The notes below the pieces were generated by a model. The model was not told the origin of the DNA, did no database searches, and saw only the letters and a program-made list of their open reading frames with translations. The position numbers and the translations under genes are program-made. This document shows positions 9,405 through 19,235 of a DNA stretch of 64,000 nucleotides, piece by piece. The DNA comes from Metabacillus dongyingensis (GTDB lineage Bacteria; Bacillota; Bacilli; Bacillales; Bacillaceae): positions 2,172,001 through 2,236,000 of the forward strand of contig NZ_CP082944.1 in NCBI RefSeq assembly GCF_019933155.2, written 5' to 3'. Each line of letters begins with the position of its first letter. Position 1 is the first letter of the stretch.

Positions 9405-9444
9405 AAAGCAGATTGCATTTGGACCTTGCAATCTGCTTTATTTG
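9405..9444 (+). terminator. Terminator-like hairpin after recG
   Basis: Perfect 13-bp stem AAAGCAGATTGCA (9405-9417) / TGCAATCTGCTTT (9427-9439) with a 9-nt loop. The downstream tail is only modestly T-rich. The 3' arm contains nearly all of the -35 element of the fapR promoter. Confidence 0.75.
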
Positions 9445-9454
9445 ATTATATACT
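9426..9454 (+). promoter_or_regulatory. Sigma-A promoter of the fapR operon
   Basis: TTGCAA (9426-9431), a 17-nt spacer and TATACT (9449-9454). The predicted start site falls about 9461, inside the FapR operator that follows. Confidence 0.75.
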
Positions 9455-9457
9455 ACT

Positions 9458-9475
9458 ATTAGTACCTAGTCTTAA
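9458..9475 (+). promoter_or_regulatory. FapR operator
   Basis: ATTAGTACCTAGTCTTAA matches the imperfect inverted repeat that FapR binds in B. subtilis (TTAGTACCTAGTCTTAA type, from memory). It lies just after the -10 box, so bound FapR would block initiation. Malonyl-CoA or malonyl-ACP releases FapR in known systems, so fapR would be autoregulated. Confidence 0.85.
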
Positions 9476-9498
9476 GAGCGCGGACGGTGTCAGACTAA

Positions 9499-10098
9499 AT
9501 GAGAAAATCAAAAAAAGAGCGGCAGGCGATGCTGCAGCAGACTATAAATAAAACACCCTTTATTACCGATGAAGAGCTTGCGGATAAATTCAGTGTCAGC
9601 ATCCAGACAATCAGGCTTGACCGGCTTGAGCTTTCTATTCCTGAGCTTCGCGAACGAATTAAGCATGTAGCTGTCAAGCAGCTTGACGATGAAGTGAAAT
9701 CACTTCCTTTAGAAGAAGTAATCGGCGAAATTATCGACCTTGATCTTGATTCCTCTGCCATTTCTATTTTTGAAGTGAAAAAGGAGCATGTGTTTGTCCG
9801 GAATCAAATCGCACGCGGCCATCATTTATTTGCTCAGGCGAATTCACTGGCAGTTGCGGTAATAGATGATGAACTGGCCTTAACGGCTAAGGCGAATATT
9901 CGTTTTACAAGACAGGTTAAAGAAAAAGAAAGAGTTATCGCTAAAGCTAAAGTGATAAAAGTAGATGAAGATAAAGGAAGAACGACTGTTGATGTAAACA
10001 GTTATGTAGGAACTGAGCTGGTTTTCTCAGGCACATTTGAAATGTATCGATCAAAAACAATGAAAAAGGCAGGTTTCAGCAATGAAGATCGCAATTGA
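9499..10098 (+). CDS. fapR: Fatty acid and phospholipid biosynthesis regulator FapR
   Basis: 199 residues. An N-terminal DeoR-like helix-turn-helix (about 20-45, [19 protein letters not shown]) is followed by a linker helix and a hot-dog-fold effector domain (about 75-185) that binds malonyl-CoA, including [20 protein letters not shown]. It represses lipid-synthesis genes. The Shine-Dalgarno (GGACGGTG) is mediocre. The protein runs about 11 residues past the B. subtilis end (188 aa), and these codons overlap the plsX start by 17 nt. Confidence 0.95.
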   Translation: MRKSKKERQAMLQQTINKTPFITDEELADKFSVSIQTIRLDRLELSIPELRERIKHVAVKQLDDEVKSLPLEEVIGEIIDLDLDSSAISIFEVKKEHVFVRNQIARGHHLFAQANSLAVAVIDDELALTAKANIRFTRQVKEKERVIAKAKVIKVDEDKGRTTVDVNSYVGTELVFSGTFEMYRSKTMKKAGFSNEDRN

Positions 10099-11074
10099 TG
10101 CAATGGGAGGAGACAATGCTCCTAAAGCAATCGTAGAAGGTGCAATGAAAGCTGTCACTCTATTTAACGATATTGAGATTACCTTATACGGTAAAGAAGC
10201 TCTTATTAAAGAACATCTTACAAATCCGGAGAGAATTACAATTGTACATACTGATACCGTGATTGAAGGAACAGATGAACCTGTCAGAGCGGTGAGAAGA
10301 AAAAAAGATGCATCAATGGTGCTGATGGCGAACGCTGTAAAAGAAGGACAGGCTGATGCCTGTATATCTGCCGGGAACACGGGTGCATTAATGACAGCTG
10401 GTTTATTTATAGTAGGAAGAATTGATGGAATTGAAAGGCCAGCATTGTCGCCGACACTTCCAACCATTGAAGGGCAAGGGTTCTTAATGCTTGATGTTGG
10501 GGCAAATGTTGACGCAAAGCCTGAGCATTTGCAGCAATACGCAATCATGGGTTCCGTATATGCCGAAAAGGTCCGCGGCCTTGCAAACCCAAGAATCGGA
10601 TTGCTGAATGTCGGCACAGAGGACAAAAAAGGAAATGAGCTGACAAAAGCAGCATTTCAATTGTTGAAAGAATCCAATTTAAACTTTATTGGAAACGTTG
10701 AAGCAAGAGATCTTCTCGACGGAGTAGCTGATGTCGTTGTTACGGACGGATTTACCGGCAATGTTGCTCTAAAAACAATAGAGGGAACAGCGCTGTCCGT
10801 CTTTAATATGCTGAAGTCAGCACTGACAAGCAATATGAAATCAAAACTTGCAGCAGCTGTATTAAAACCGCAATTAAAAGAGATCAAAGTGAAAATGGAT
10901 TACTCTGAGTACGGGGGCGCCGGATTGTTCGGCCTGAAAGCGCCGGTTATTAAAGCACACGGCTCTTCTGATCCTAACGCTGTCTACAATGCAATCCGCC
11001 AGGCGCGTGAGATGGTAATCAACGACGTCTGCAAAACGATTCAAAAAACCATTGAAAAAACGAATTCTGTTTAA
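10082..11074 (+). CDS. plsX: Phosphate acyltransferase PlsX
   Basis: 330 residues. It makes acyl-phosphate from acyl-ACP, the acyl donor for PlsY in phosphatidic-acid synthesis. Typical features are the start [25 protein letters not shown] and the C-terminal [19 protein letters not shown]. It overlaps fapR by 17 nt and is followed by fabD after 19 nt, so it belongs to the FapR-controlled operon. Confidence 0.96.
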   Translation: MKIAIDAMGGDNAPKAIVEGAMKAVTLFNDIEITLYGKEALIKEHLTNPERITIVHTDTVIEGTDEPVRAVRRKKDASMVLMANAVKEGQADACISAGNTGALMTAGLFIVGRIDGIERPALSPTLPTIEGQGFLMLDVGANVDAKPEHLQQYAIMGSVYAEKVRGLANPRIGLLNVGTEDKKGNELTKAAFQLLKESNLNFIGNVEARDLLDGVADVVVTDGFTGNVALKTIEGTALSVFNMLKSALTSNMKSKLAAAVLKPQLKEIKVKMDYSEYGGAGLFGLKAPVIKAHGSSDPNAVYNAIRQAREMVINDVCKTIQKTIEKTNSV

Positions 11075-11093
11075 GCATGAGAGGAGATAGAAT

Positions 11094-12038
11094 ATGAGTA
11101 AAATAGCCTTTATTTTTCCTGGACAAGGGTCGCAGACCGTCGGCATGGGAAAAGATCTGTATGATGAAGTCGAAGCATCTCGCAGTGTGTTTGCAGCTGC
11201 AGATGACAAGCTTGGTTTTCAGCTTTCTGAGTTAATCTTTGAAGGTCCGCAAGAAAAGCTGACATTAACATACAACGCACAGCCGGCTCTGCTGACGGCA
11301 AGCATCGCTTTATTGGAAAAATTGAAAGAAAGCGGGATTCAGCCGGATTTTGTTGCTGGACACAGTCTTGGAGAATACACGGCACTAGTTGCAGGTGGAG
11401 TCCTTTCCTTTGAAGATGCTGTATATGCTGTCAGAAAACGCGGAGAATATATGAACGAAGCAGTTCCTGCAGGTGTCGGAGCAATGGCAGCCATTCTGGG
11501 AATGAATTCAGATGAGCTTCGCGAAGTAACAGAACAAATCACAAGCGATGGCTTTTCTGTACAGCTGGCAAACTTAAATTGTCCTGGTCAGATTGTCATT
11601 TCAGGTACAGCTGAAGGTGTGGAAAAGGCATCTGCATTAGCAAAAGAAAAGGGCGCGAAAAGAGCGATCCCGCTTGATGTGAGCGGTCCGTTTCATTCAG
11701 AGCTGATGAAACCTGCTGCAGAAAAGTTTAAAAATATACTTGATGAAGTAAGCCTTAGTGATGCTTCTATACCAGTGGTGGCAAATGTAACGGCAGCGCC
11801 TGTAACAAGCAGCGCAGAAATAAAAACCCTGCTTGTCGAACAGTTGTTTTCTCCAGTAAGATGGGAGCAATCGATCGGCGAAATGATTGAACAGGGTGTT
11901 ACGACATTTGTTGAAATCGGACCTGGAAAAGTTCTTTCAGGATTAGTGAAAAAAATCGATCGCAAGGTAAACACGATTGCTGTATCTGACTTAGCATCAA
12001 TCGAGGCTGCAATCGAAAAGCTCAGGGAGGTCAAATAA
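11094..12038 (+). CDS. fabD: Malonyl-CoA:ACP transacylase
   Basis: 314 residues. It moves the malonyl group from CoA to ACP for fatty-acid elongation. The substrate-binding start FIFPGQGSQ, the nucleophile elbow GHSLGEY (Ser91) and the downstream GPFHSELM histidine motif are all present. A GAGGAGA Shine-Dalgarno precedes the ATG. Its stop overlaps the fabG ATG by one base. Confidence 0.96.
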   Translation: MSKIAFIFPGQGSQTVGMGKDLYDEVEASRSVFAAADDKLGFQLSELIFEGPQEKLTLTYNAQPALLTASIALLEKLKESGIQPDFVAGHSLGEYTALVAGGVLSFEDAVYAVRKRGEYMNEAVPAGVGAMAAILGMNSDELREVTEQITSDGFSVQLANLNCPGQIVISGTAEGVEKASALAKEKGAKRAIPLDVSGPFHSELMKPAAEKFKNILDEVSLSDASIPVVANVTAAPVTSSAEIKTLLVEQLFSPVRWEQSIGEMIEQGVTTFVEIGPGKVLSGLVKKIDRKVNTIAVSDLASIEAAIEKLREVK

Positions 12039-12778
12039 TGGTTGAAGGTAAAGTGGCATTAGTTACTGGAGCATCAAGAGGAATCGGCCGCGCAATTGCA
12101 CTTGAACTGGCTCAAAATGGTGCAAATGTAGCTGTAAATTACGCTGGGAGCGAAGCGAAAGCGAATGAAGTTGTTGATGAAATAAAGGCACTTGGCAGAG
12201 AAGCATTTGCCGTTCAGGCAGATGTCAGCGACAGTGATGCTGTAGCTGCTATGGTCAAAGCTACAGTGGAGCAATTCGGCAGACTGGACATACTAGTTAA
12301 CAATGCCGGCATTACAAAGGATAATCTGCTGATGAGAATGAAAGACTCTGAATGGGATGATGTCATTAACATCAATTTAAAAGGTGTTTTTCTAACAACA
12401 AAAGCAGTTACCCGCCAAATGATGAAGCAGCGTCAAGGACGAATTATCAATATCGCATCCATTGTAGGAGTTAGCGGAAATCCTGGTCAGGCGAATTATG
12501 TAGCGGCAAAAGCTGGTGTTATCGGCTTAACGAAAACAGCAGCTAAAGAGCTTTCATCGAGAAATATTACTGTTAATGCCATCGCACCCGGGTTTATTAC
12601 AACCGATATGACGGATAAACTGACAGAAGAAGTGAAAAATGAAATGCTGAAGCAAATTCCGCTTGCCCGGTTTGGCGAGCCATCCGACATATCAAATGCG
12701 GTAACGTTTTTAGCTTCAGATAAAAGCAGCTATATCACAGGTCAAACGATCCATATTGACGGCGGAATGGTCATGTAA
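12038..12778 (+). CDS. fabG: 3-oxoacyl-ACP reductase FabG
   Basis: 246 residues, a classical short-chain dehydrogenase that reduces beta-ketoacyl-ACP with NADPH. The cofactor motif TGASRGIG (10-17), NNAG (88-91) and the catalytic Ser141, Tyr154 and Lys158 (YVAAK) are intact. The ATG overlaps the fabD stop and its Shine-Dalgarno (AGGGAGG) lies inside fabD, so translation is coupled. Confidence 0.96.
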   Translation: MVEGKVALVTGASRGIGRAIALELAQNGANVAVNYAGSEAKANEVVDEIKALGREAFAVQADVSDSDAVAAMVKATVEQFGRLDILVNNAGITKDNLLMRMKDSEWDDVININLKGVFLTTKAVTRQMMKQRQGRIINIASIVGVSGNPGQANYVAAKAGVIGLTKTAAKELSSRNITVNAIAPGFITTDMTDKLTEEVKNEMLKQIPLARFGEPSDISNAVTFLASDKSSYITGQTIHIDGGMVM

Positions 12779-12872
12779 ATAAAGATTTAGAGGTCTTCTT
12801 TTAGATTCTCTGATTTCGGCTAGTTTTTTAATAGGATATACACTATAATACTTTGAGGGGAGGTGAAATGTT

Positions 12873-13106
12873 ATGGCAGATGTACTAGCTCGCGTAACGA
12901 AAATTATCGTTGACCGTCTTGGTGTTGATGAGGCTGAAGTAAAAATGGAAGCTTCTTTTAAAGACGATTTAGGTGCGGATTCCCTTGATGTAGTAGAACT
13001 TGTTATGGAACTTGAAGATGAGTTCGACATGGAGATTTCTGATGAAGATGCAGAAACAATTGCAACAGTGGGAGACGCTGTGAACTACATACAAAGTCAA
13101 CAGTAA
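12873..13106 (+). CDS. acpP: Acyl carrier protein
   Basis: 77 residues, strongly acidic, with the phosphopantetheine attachment site [10 protein letters not shown] at Ser37. It carries growing acyl chains for fatty-acid and phospholipid synthesis. GGGAGGTG precedes the ATG. A 94-nt gap after fabG contains a TATAAT at 12844-12849 that could be the -10 of an extra promoter, but no good -35 is seen and the start site would fall against the Shine-Dalgarno. Confidence 0.97.
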   Translation: MADVLARVTKIIVDRLGVDEAEVKMEASFKDDLGADSLDVVELVMELEDEFDMEISDEDAETIATVGDAVNYIQSQQ

Positions 13107-13116
13107 TGTTGCATTT

Positions 13117-13150
13117 AAAGTCCCGTTTTAAAGCGGGGCTTTATCCCTTT
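13117..13150 (+). terminator. Terminator after acpP
   Basis: AAAGTCCCG (13117-13125) pairs with CGGGGCTTT (13134-13142), with one G-T pair, followed by a T-rich stretch. It closes the fapR-acpP operon, possibly only partly, since rnc follows without an obvious promoter. Confidence 0.65.
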
Positions 13151-13205
13151 TAAAACATGGGAACAAAAAAGAAAAGATGCGGTTGTTTAAGTGATGGAGG
13201 TACCT

Positions 13206-13937
13206 ATGCCGAAGATGAATTACAGAGAGAGAAGATCGTTTGTCAAAAAAGCAGAATTCAAACAATTTCAAGAACAAATTGGCCATACATTCCAAAATGA
13301 AAGACTTTTGTATCAAGCCTTCACACATTCATCCTATGTGAATGAGCATCGCAAAAAGCCTTACGAGGACAATGAACGACTGGAATTTTTAGGAGATGCG
13401 GTTTTAGAATTAACGATTTCTCAGTTTTTATTTAAGAAATATCCAACAATGAGCGAAGGTGATTTAACAAAGGTCCGTGCAGCTATTGTATGTGAGCCGT
13501 CGCTTGTAGCATTCGCAAATGAATTATCATTTGGAAAGCTTGTACTGCTTGGTAAAGGTGAAGAAATGACTGGCGGAAGAGCTAGACCTGCTCTGCTGGC
13601 GGACGTTTTTGAAGCATTTATCGGAGCTTTATATTTGGATTCAGGACTTGATCCTGTCGTTGTCTTTTTAGAAAAATGTGTATTTCCTAAAATTAATGAT
13701 GGTGCTTTTTCTCATGTGATGGATTTCAAAAGTCAGCTGCAGGAGTTTGTTCAAAGAGACAGCAAAGGTTCATTGGAATATAAAATTCTTCAGGAGAAAG
13801 GCCCTGCCCACAATCGTGAGTTTGTAGCCACTGTCTCTCTAAATGGAGATATTCTAGGAACCGGAAACGGCAAATCAAAAAAAGCGGCCGAACAGCATGC
13901 CGCCCAGGAAGCATTAACAAAATTGAAACCTCATTAA
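13206..13937 (+). CDS. rnc: Ribonuclease III
   Basis: 243 residues from the ATG at 13206, which has TGGAGGT upstream; in-frame GTG and ATG codons at 13191 and 13194 overlap that Shine-Dalgarno and are unlikely. RNase III cuts double-stranded RNA, processing rRNA precursors and scRNA. The catalytic signature [14 protein letters not shown], the second acidic patch [15 protein letters not shown], and a C-terminal double-stranded RNA-binding domain ([12 protein letters not shown] ... [13 protein letters not shown]) are present. Confidence 0.95.
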   Translation: MPKMNYRERRSFVKKAEFKQFQEQIGHTFQNERLLYQAFTHSSYVNEHRKKPYEDNERLEFLGDAVLELTISQFLFKKYPTMSEGDLTKVRAAIVCEPSLVAFANELSFGKLVLLGKGEEMTGGRARPALLADVFEAFIGALYLDSGLDPVVVFLEKCVFPKINDGAFSHVMDFKSQLQEFVQRDSKGSLEYKILQEKGPAHNREFVATVSLNGDILGTGNGKSKKAAEQHAAQEALTKLKPH

Positions 13938-13945
13938 GATGAATT

Positions 13946-13973
13946 AACCCCCGGAAATCAGGGGGTTCTCTTT
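13946..13973 (+). terminator. Terminator after rnc
   Basis: AACCCCC (13946-13952) pairs with GGGGGTT (13961-13967), 8-nt loop, then CTCTTT. It separates rnc from smc; the remaining 170 nt before smc hold no convincing promoter with two good hexamers. Confidence 0.75.
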
Positions 13974-14142
13974 ATGTTCGGCAGTTTCCGCCAGATGAGA
14001 TAATAAGGTTTCCTTCAAGATTACTATTAAAATATCCGAGCATCTGAATGAATTGCGGGAAGGGGCTTTATCTTTTCAAACAAACTGGCATGAATTATGA
14101 TAGAATATGGTTGATTTTAAAGAATAGTAGGGAGGATCCTAA

Positions 14143-17100
14143 ATGTTCCTCAAACGTTTGGATATAGTAGGATTTAAATCATTCGCAGAGCGTGTGAATG
14201 TTGATTTTGTAAAAGGCGTGACCGCAGTAGTCGGACCCAACGGCAGCGGGAAAAGCAATATAACAGACGCCATCAGATGGGTGCTCGGCGAGCAGTCGGC
14301 ACGATCTCTCCGGGGAACGAAAATGGAGGATATTATCTTTGCCGGCAGTGACTCGAGAAAAGGCGTAAATATGGCGGAGGTTACTCTGATCCTCGATAAC
14401 GAAGATCAGTTTCTGCCGATTGATTATCATGAAGTATCGGTTACGAGAAGAGTGTACAGATCCGGTGAAAGTGACTTTTATATAAACAATCAGTCCTGCC
14501 GGCTGAAAGATATTGTGGATCTTTTTATGGATTCCGGTCTTGGCAAAGAAGCTTTTTCAATCATCAGCCAAGGAAAAGTGGAAGAAATCCTCAGCAGCAA
14601 AGCGGAGGAAAGACGCAGCATCTTTGAAGAAGCGGCAGGTGTTTTAAAATATAAAACACGAAAGAAAAAAGCTGAGTTCAAGCTGGCGGAAACGCAGGAA
14701 AATCTCAATCGTGTTCAAGATATTCTCCATGAGCTTGAAGGCCAGGTTGAGCCGCTTAAAATTCAGGCATCGATTGCAAAGGATTTTCTTGAGAAAAAAG
14801 AAGAGCTGGAGCAATTTGAAGTAGCACTCACTGTTTATGAAATTGAAGAGCTGCATAAAAAATGGGAGTCACTATCAGTGACTGTAGAGAATGGAAGACA
14901 GCAAGAAAGCAGTCTGTTCGCTTCTGTTCAAAAGAAAGAGGCTGAAATTGAACAAATCAGAGATCAGTCACAGGCTTTAGACGAATCTATAAACGATCTT
15001 CAGCAAGTGCTGCTCCTGGCAAGTGAGGACCTTGAAAAGCTTGAGGGCCGCAAAGAGGTGCTTAAAGAGCGAAAAAAAAATGCCCATCAGAATAAATCAC
15101 AGCTTCAAAAAATAATCGAAGAAGCATCTGAACGCACGTCAGCTCTTGAAAATGAAAAGAAAACTCAGTCAGCATTATTGGAAAAGCTTCAAAAAGAAGT
15201 CAGCGATCTTAAAATGCAGCTGCAGGAAAAACAAACACTGCTGTCCACGTACGATCAAAACATTGAAGAGAAAATCGAATCTCTTAAAAGTGAATATTTT
15301 GATTTGCTGAATGCGCAGGCCCAGGCAAGAAATGAAATGACGTACATAGATGATCAAATGGATCAGCAAACAAAGAAAACCGGCCGGTTAAAAGAAGCGA
15401 ATCAAAAATACATTAACGAGCGGAATGAGATTGAAGAGAAAAAGAGAAGACTTGAAGCAAAGCTCTCTTTACTTGAAGCTCAGCTGGATGAACAAATTAA
15501 AACCTTCCGTGCTGCACAGGCAAAATTAGAGAAGGATAAAGCAGCCTATCAAAAAAGAGAAACGTCTCTCTATCAAGCTTATCAATATTTGCAGCAGACG
15601 AAGTCGCGCAAAGAAATGCTTGAGGCCATGCAGGAGGATTACGCAGGCTTTTTCCAGGGTGTAAAGGAAGTGCTGAAGCAGCGCAATCAGCTCCAAGGCA
15701 TTCATGGCGCCATTGCAGAGCTTATAACTACGGACAAGCAATTTGAAACAGCTGTAGAAATTGCCCTTGGAGGTGCTGCGCAGCATGTGGTGGTTGAAAA
15801 CGAACAAGCTGCAAGAACAGCCATTTCTTATCTGAAGAAAAATGCGTTTGGACGGGCCACTTTTCTGCCATTAACCGTAATGAAGGAACGCACCGTTTCA
15901 GCGCATGATCTTCAAATGCTTAGAAGCCACAGTGCATTTAAAGGTATTGCCTCAGAATTGGTTTCTTTTAACCCCCGCTATCAGAGGGCTGTATCTAACT
16001 TGCTCGGCACAGTCGTTGTCACAGAAGATTTGAAGGGTGCAAATGAACTTGCTAAACTGCTAAACTACCGTTTTCGCTTTGTAACAGTGGGCGGAGATGT
16101 CGTAAATCCTGGAGGATCGATGACAGGCGGAGCAGTCAAGCAAAAAAACAATTCACTCTTAAGCCGCAGCCGAGAATTAGAAACGATTGACAAGCAATGC
16201 AGAGAAATGAGCGATAAAACAACTCAGCTGGAAGAAGATGTGAAATCACTGAAGCATTCGATTTCAGCTCAGGATCAGCAATTAGATGTTCAAAGAGAAA
16301 AAGGGGAACAGCTGAGGATTGAAACACAGGCAGTGAGGTCCGAACTGAGAGAGATGGAAATGAACGAGAAGAATGTTAACAATCATCTTTCTCTTTATGA
16401 TGCTGAAAAAGAATCATATGAGGATGAACAGGCCAGAATGATAAAGCGGAAAGAAGAGCTTGCAGTACAGCTGGATGCTTCTATGGAAAAAATGAGGCAT
16501 CTGGATGAGCTTATTGCCGAATTATCAGCTCAAAAAACTACTCAGCAGTCTTCAAAAGAAGAAGTTCAAAACGCAATAACAGATCTAAAAGTTGTTTTAG
16601 CAAGCAAAAAGCAATTACTCGAAAACCAGCTTGAAAAAGCAGAGCTGACGAAGCTTGAGCTTGATAATCAGCATAAGAAACTGACTGAAGCACGGGAAGA
16701 TTTAAATTTCCTGCACGATGAAATGAATTCCAATTTCTCGGGCGAGGAAAAATTGGAGGAAACAGCCCGTCAAAAACGCGAGGACAAAAACAAAACGATT
16801 GAACTGATTTCCGTCAGACGGAATCAGCGCCTGAAACTTCAGGATCAGCTTGAAGTTTCTGAACGGGAAGTAAAAGAATTAAATAGGCAGCACAAGCAGC
16901 TTTCAGATCTTTTAAAAGATGAAGAGGTCAGATTAAATCGATTTGATGTAGAGCTTGATAATCGATTAAATCATTTGCGCGAGGAATACTTGCTTACATT
17001 TGAAGCGGCGAAGGAAAAATATGTTCTGGAGCTTGATGTGGGTGAGGCACGCAAGCGCGTAAAACTTATTAAGCTTGCGATTGAGGAGCTTGGAACTGTC

Positions 17101-17709
17101 AACCTTGGAGCGATCGATGAATATGAGAGGGTTTCAGAACGGTTCCATTTCCTGACTGATCAGCGCAATGATCTTCAAGAAGCCAAAGACACTCTCTATC
17201 AGGTCATAGGTGAAATGGATGAAGAAATGAAAAAGAGATTTCATCATACCTTCACCCAAATCAGATCTCATTTCGAGTCTGTCTTTCAAGCGTTATTTGG
17301 CGGCGGCCGTGCAGAGCTCAGACTTACAAACCCGGATGATTTGCTGAACACAGGAGTAGATATTGTCGCTCAGCCTCCAGGCAAAAAACTTCAAAACCTG
17401 GGTCTTTTATCTGGCGGAGAGCGTGCATTAACGGCAATCGCATTGCTTTTCTCCATTTTAAAAGTCCGTCCCGTGCCATTTTGCGTACTGGATGAGGTTG
17501 AAGCAGCGCTTGATGAGGCGAATGTCCACAGATTTTCTCAATACCTGAAGAAATTCAGCAAAGACACACAATTTATCGTCATTACCCACCGCAAAGGCAC
17601 GATGGAAGATGCTGATGTTCTATATGGAGTCACCATGCAGGAGTCAGGCGTGTCTAAAATGGTATCGGTCCGCTTGGAAGAAACAAAAGAATTTGTGCAA
17701 TCAGGATGA
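14143..17709 (+). CDS. smc: Chromosome segregation protein SMC
   Basis: 1188 residues, standard for bacterial SMC. The N-terminal ATPase head has Walker A GPNGSGKS (31-38). Long coiled coils flank a hinge at about residues 500-670, which includes GGDVVNPGGSMTGG. The C-terminal head has the ABC signature LSGGERAL (from 1089) and Walker B FCVLDEVEAALDEAN. With ScpA and ScpB it forms condensin, which organises and separates sister chromosomes. It is followed by ftsY after 14 nt. Confidence 0.97.
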   Translation: MFLKRLDIVGFKSFAERVNVDFVKGVTAVVGPNGSGKSNITDAIRWVLGEQSARSLRGTKMEDIIFAGSDSRKGVNMAEVTLILDNEDQFLPIDYHEVSVTRRVYRSGESDFYINNQSCRLKDIVDLFMDSGLGKEAFSIISQGKVEEILSSKAEERRSIFEEAAGVLKYKTRKKKAEFKLAETQENLNRVQDILHELEGQVEPLKIQASIAKDFLEKKEELEQFEVALTVYEIEELHKKWESLSVTVENGRQQESSLFASVQKKEAEIEQIRDQSQALDESINDLQQVLLLASEDLEKLEGRKEVLKERKKNAHQNKSQLQKIIEEASERTSALENEKKTQSALLEKLQKEVSDLKMQLQEKQTLLSTYDQNIEEKIESLKSEYFDLLNAQAQARNEMTYIDDQMDQQTKKTGRLKEANQKYINERNEIEEKKRRLEAKLSLLEAQLDEQIKTFRAAQAKLEKDKAAYQKRETSLYQAYQYLQQTKSRKEMLEAMQEDYAGFFQGVKEVLKQRNQLQGIHGAIAELITTDKQFETAVEIALGGAAQHVVVENEQAARTAISYLKKNAFGRATFLPLTVMKERTVSAHDLQMLRSHSAFKGIASELVSFNPRYQRAVSNLLGTVVVTEDLKGANELAKLLNYRFRFVTVGGDVVNPGGSMTGGAVKQKNNSLLSRSRELETIDKQCREMSDKTTQLEEDVKSLKHSISAQDQQLDVQREKGEQLRIETQAVRSELREMEMNEKNVNNHLSLYDAEKESYEDEQARMIKRKEELAVQLDASMEKMRHLDELIAELSAQKTTQQSSKEEVQNAITDLKVVLASKKQLLENQLEKAELTKLELDNQHKKLTEAREDLNFLHDEMNSNFSGEEKLEETARQKREDKNKTIELISVRRNQRLKLQDQLEVSEREVKELNRQHKQLSDLLKDEEVRLNRFDVELDNRLNHLREEYLLTFEAAKEKYVLELDVGEARKRVKLIKLAIEELGTVNLGAIDEYERVSERFHFLTDQRNDLQEAKDTLYQVIGEMDEEMKKRFHHTFTQIRSHFESVFQALFGGGRAELRLTNPDDLLNTGVDIVAQPPGKKLQNLGLLSGGERALTAIALLFSILKVRPVPFCVLDEVEAALDEANVHRFSQYLKKFSKDTQFIVITHRKGTMEDADVLYGVTMQESGVSKMVSVRLEETKEFVQSG

Positions 17710-17723
17710 AAGGAAGAAGCTGA

Positions 17724-18710
17724 ATGAGTTTTTTAAAAAAATTAAAAGAGAAATTTACACAGCAGCAGCCGGATTCTTCACCAGAAAAATTTAAAGACGG
17801 CCTGACAAAAACACGGGTCTCATTTTCAGAACGGGTAAATAACCTTGTAGCCCGCTACCGTAAAGTAGATGAAGAGTTTTTTGAAGAGCTTGAGGAGGTA
17901 TTGATCGGTGCTGATGTTGGCGTTTCAACGGTGATGGAACTGATTGATGAGCTGAAAACAGAAGTTAAACGCCGCAACATTCAAGATTCAAAAGATGTCC
18001 GCTCTGTCATTTCAGAAAAACTTGTTGACATCTATCAAGGAGACGATGCTGAATCTCCAAAACTAGATATTCAAGAAGGCCGATTAAACGTCGTTTTGTT
18101 TGTTGGAGTAAACGGTGTCGGAAAAACAACGACGATCGGCAAACTCGCACACAAACTTAAGAGTGAGGGCAAGTCCGTCCTGCTCGCTGCAGGTGACACA
18201 TTCCGCGCCGGTGCGATTGAACAGCTTGAAGTATGGGGAGAGCGCGTAGGAGTGGATGTGATCAAGCAGTCAGCCGGTTCAGATCCAGCTGCTGTTATGT
18301 TCGATGCAGTTCAGGCTGCAAAAGCCAGAAAAGTAGATGTTCTTTTATGCGATACGGCAGGACGCCTGCAAAATAAGGTAAACCTTATGAAAGAACTCGA
18401 AAAAGTGAAGCGCGTCATTGAACGTGAAATCCCTGGTGCCCCGCATGAAGTCATGCTCGTCCTTGACGCAACAACAGGTCAAAATGCCATGGTCCAGGCG
18501 AAACAATTTTCTCAGGCAACAGATGTATCAGGTATTGTCCTGACAAAACTTGATGGAACAGCAAAAGGCGGAATCGTCCTTGCTATCCGCAATGAACTGA
18601 GCATACCGGTGAAATATGTCGGCCTCGGCGAAAAAATGGATGACCTTCAGGAATTTGATGCAGAACAGTATGTATATGGACTATTTGCTGATTTAGTAGA
18701 AGAAGCATAA
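17724..18710 (+). CDS. ftsY: Signal recognition particle receptor FtsY
   Basis: 328 residues. A short charged N-terminal region (no long acidic A domain, as usual for Bacillus) is followed by the N domain and the GTPase G domain with P-loop GVNGVGKT (128-135), DTAGRLQN and TKLDGTAKGG. FtsY docks the SRP-ribosome complex at the membrane during co-translational export. It lies 14 nt after smc and ends at a strong terminator. Its partner Ffh lies just downstream in a separate unit. Confidence 0.96.
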   Translation: MSFLKKLKEKFTQQQPDSSPEKFKDGLTKTRVSFSERVNNLVARYRKVDEEFFEELEEVLIGADVGVSTVMELIDELKTEVKRRNIQDSKDVRSVISEKLVDIYQGDDAESPKLDIQEGRLNVVLFVGVNGVGKTTTIGKLAHKLKSEGKSVLLAAGDTFRAGAIEQLEVWGERVGVDVIKQSAGSDPAAVMFDAVQAAKARKVDVLLCDTAGRLQNKVNLMKELEKVKRVIEREIPGAPHEVMLVLDATTGQNAMVQAKQFSQATDVSGIVLTKLDGTAKGGIVLAIRNELSIPVKYVGLGEKMDDLQEFDAEQYVYGLFADLVEEA

Positions 18711-18716
18711 ACAGAT

Positions 18717-18764
18717 AAAACTGTCTCATGAAGCCGTGAATACGGCCACTGAGACAGTTTTTTT
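18717..18764 (+). terminator. Terminator after ftsY
   Basis: A 12-bp perfect outer stem AAAACTGTCTCA / TGAGACAGTTTT encloses a smaller GCCGT...ACGGC hairpin and ends in a run of seven Ts. Confidence 0.92.
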
Positions 18765-18817
18765 ATTTCAAATCTAAACGGGCGCTTCCGCTTTTCGCTT
18801 AGTGTTAAGAAAAAAAC

Positions 18818-18846
18818 TTGACATGGAATTCAATAGCTTGTAAACT
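18818..18846 (+). promoter_or_regulatory. Sigma-A promoter of ylxM-ffh
   Basis: Consensus -35 TTGACA (18818-18823), a 17-nt spacer and -10 TAAACT (18841-18846), placed between the ftsY terminator and ylxM. Confidence 0.75.
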
Positions 18847-18890
18847 AATGACTTGTAAAGGCAATTCCCTTAACAAAGGAGAGACGCTGA

Positions 18891-19223
18891 GTGATGCTTG
18901 AAAAAACAACGAGAGTAAATTATCTCTTTGACTTTTATCAATCGTTGTTAACACCAAAGCAAAAAAGCTATATGTCGCTTTATTATCTTGATGATTACTC
19001 CTTGGGAGAAATTGCTGAAGAGTACGACATTAGCCGGCAGGCCGTGTATGATAACATAAAACGAACTGAGGCAATGTTAGAGCAATATGAAACCAAACTA
19101 TTGCTTTTTCGAAAATTTCAAGAGCGTCAACAATTGATTGAACAATTAAAAGCTGCAGCGTTCAAGGTTGATCATGAACGTTCACTTTTGACGCTGATTG
19201 AGGCGCTGGAGAAATTAGATTAG
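18891..19223 (+). CDS. ylxM: SRP-associated helix-turn-helix protein YlxM
   Basis: 110 residues counted from GTG at 18891; the ATG at 18894 is an equally possible start. AAAGGAGAG lies at 18875-18883, and the GTG start matches the B. subtilis protein length as I recall it. It carries a sigma-70 region 4-like helix-turn-helix ([23 protein letters not shown] split at the turn). YlxM family proteins modulate SRP function. It precedes ffh by 12 nt, as in other Firmicutes. Confidence 0.93.
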   Translation: MMLEKTTRVNYLFDFYQSLLTPKQKSYMSLYYLDDYSLGEIAEEYDISRQAVYDNIKRTEAMLEQYETKLLLFRKFQERQQLIEQLKAAAFKVDHERSLLTLIEALEKLD

Positions 19224-19235
19224 GAGGCGGCATGT

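Noticed and set aside
10051..10626. 191-codon open frame on the minus strand over plsX
   Set aside because: Antisense to conserved plsX codons, without ribosome site or recognisable protein features.
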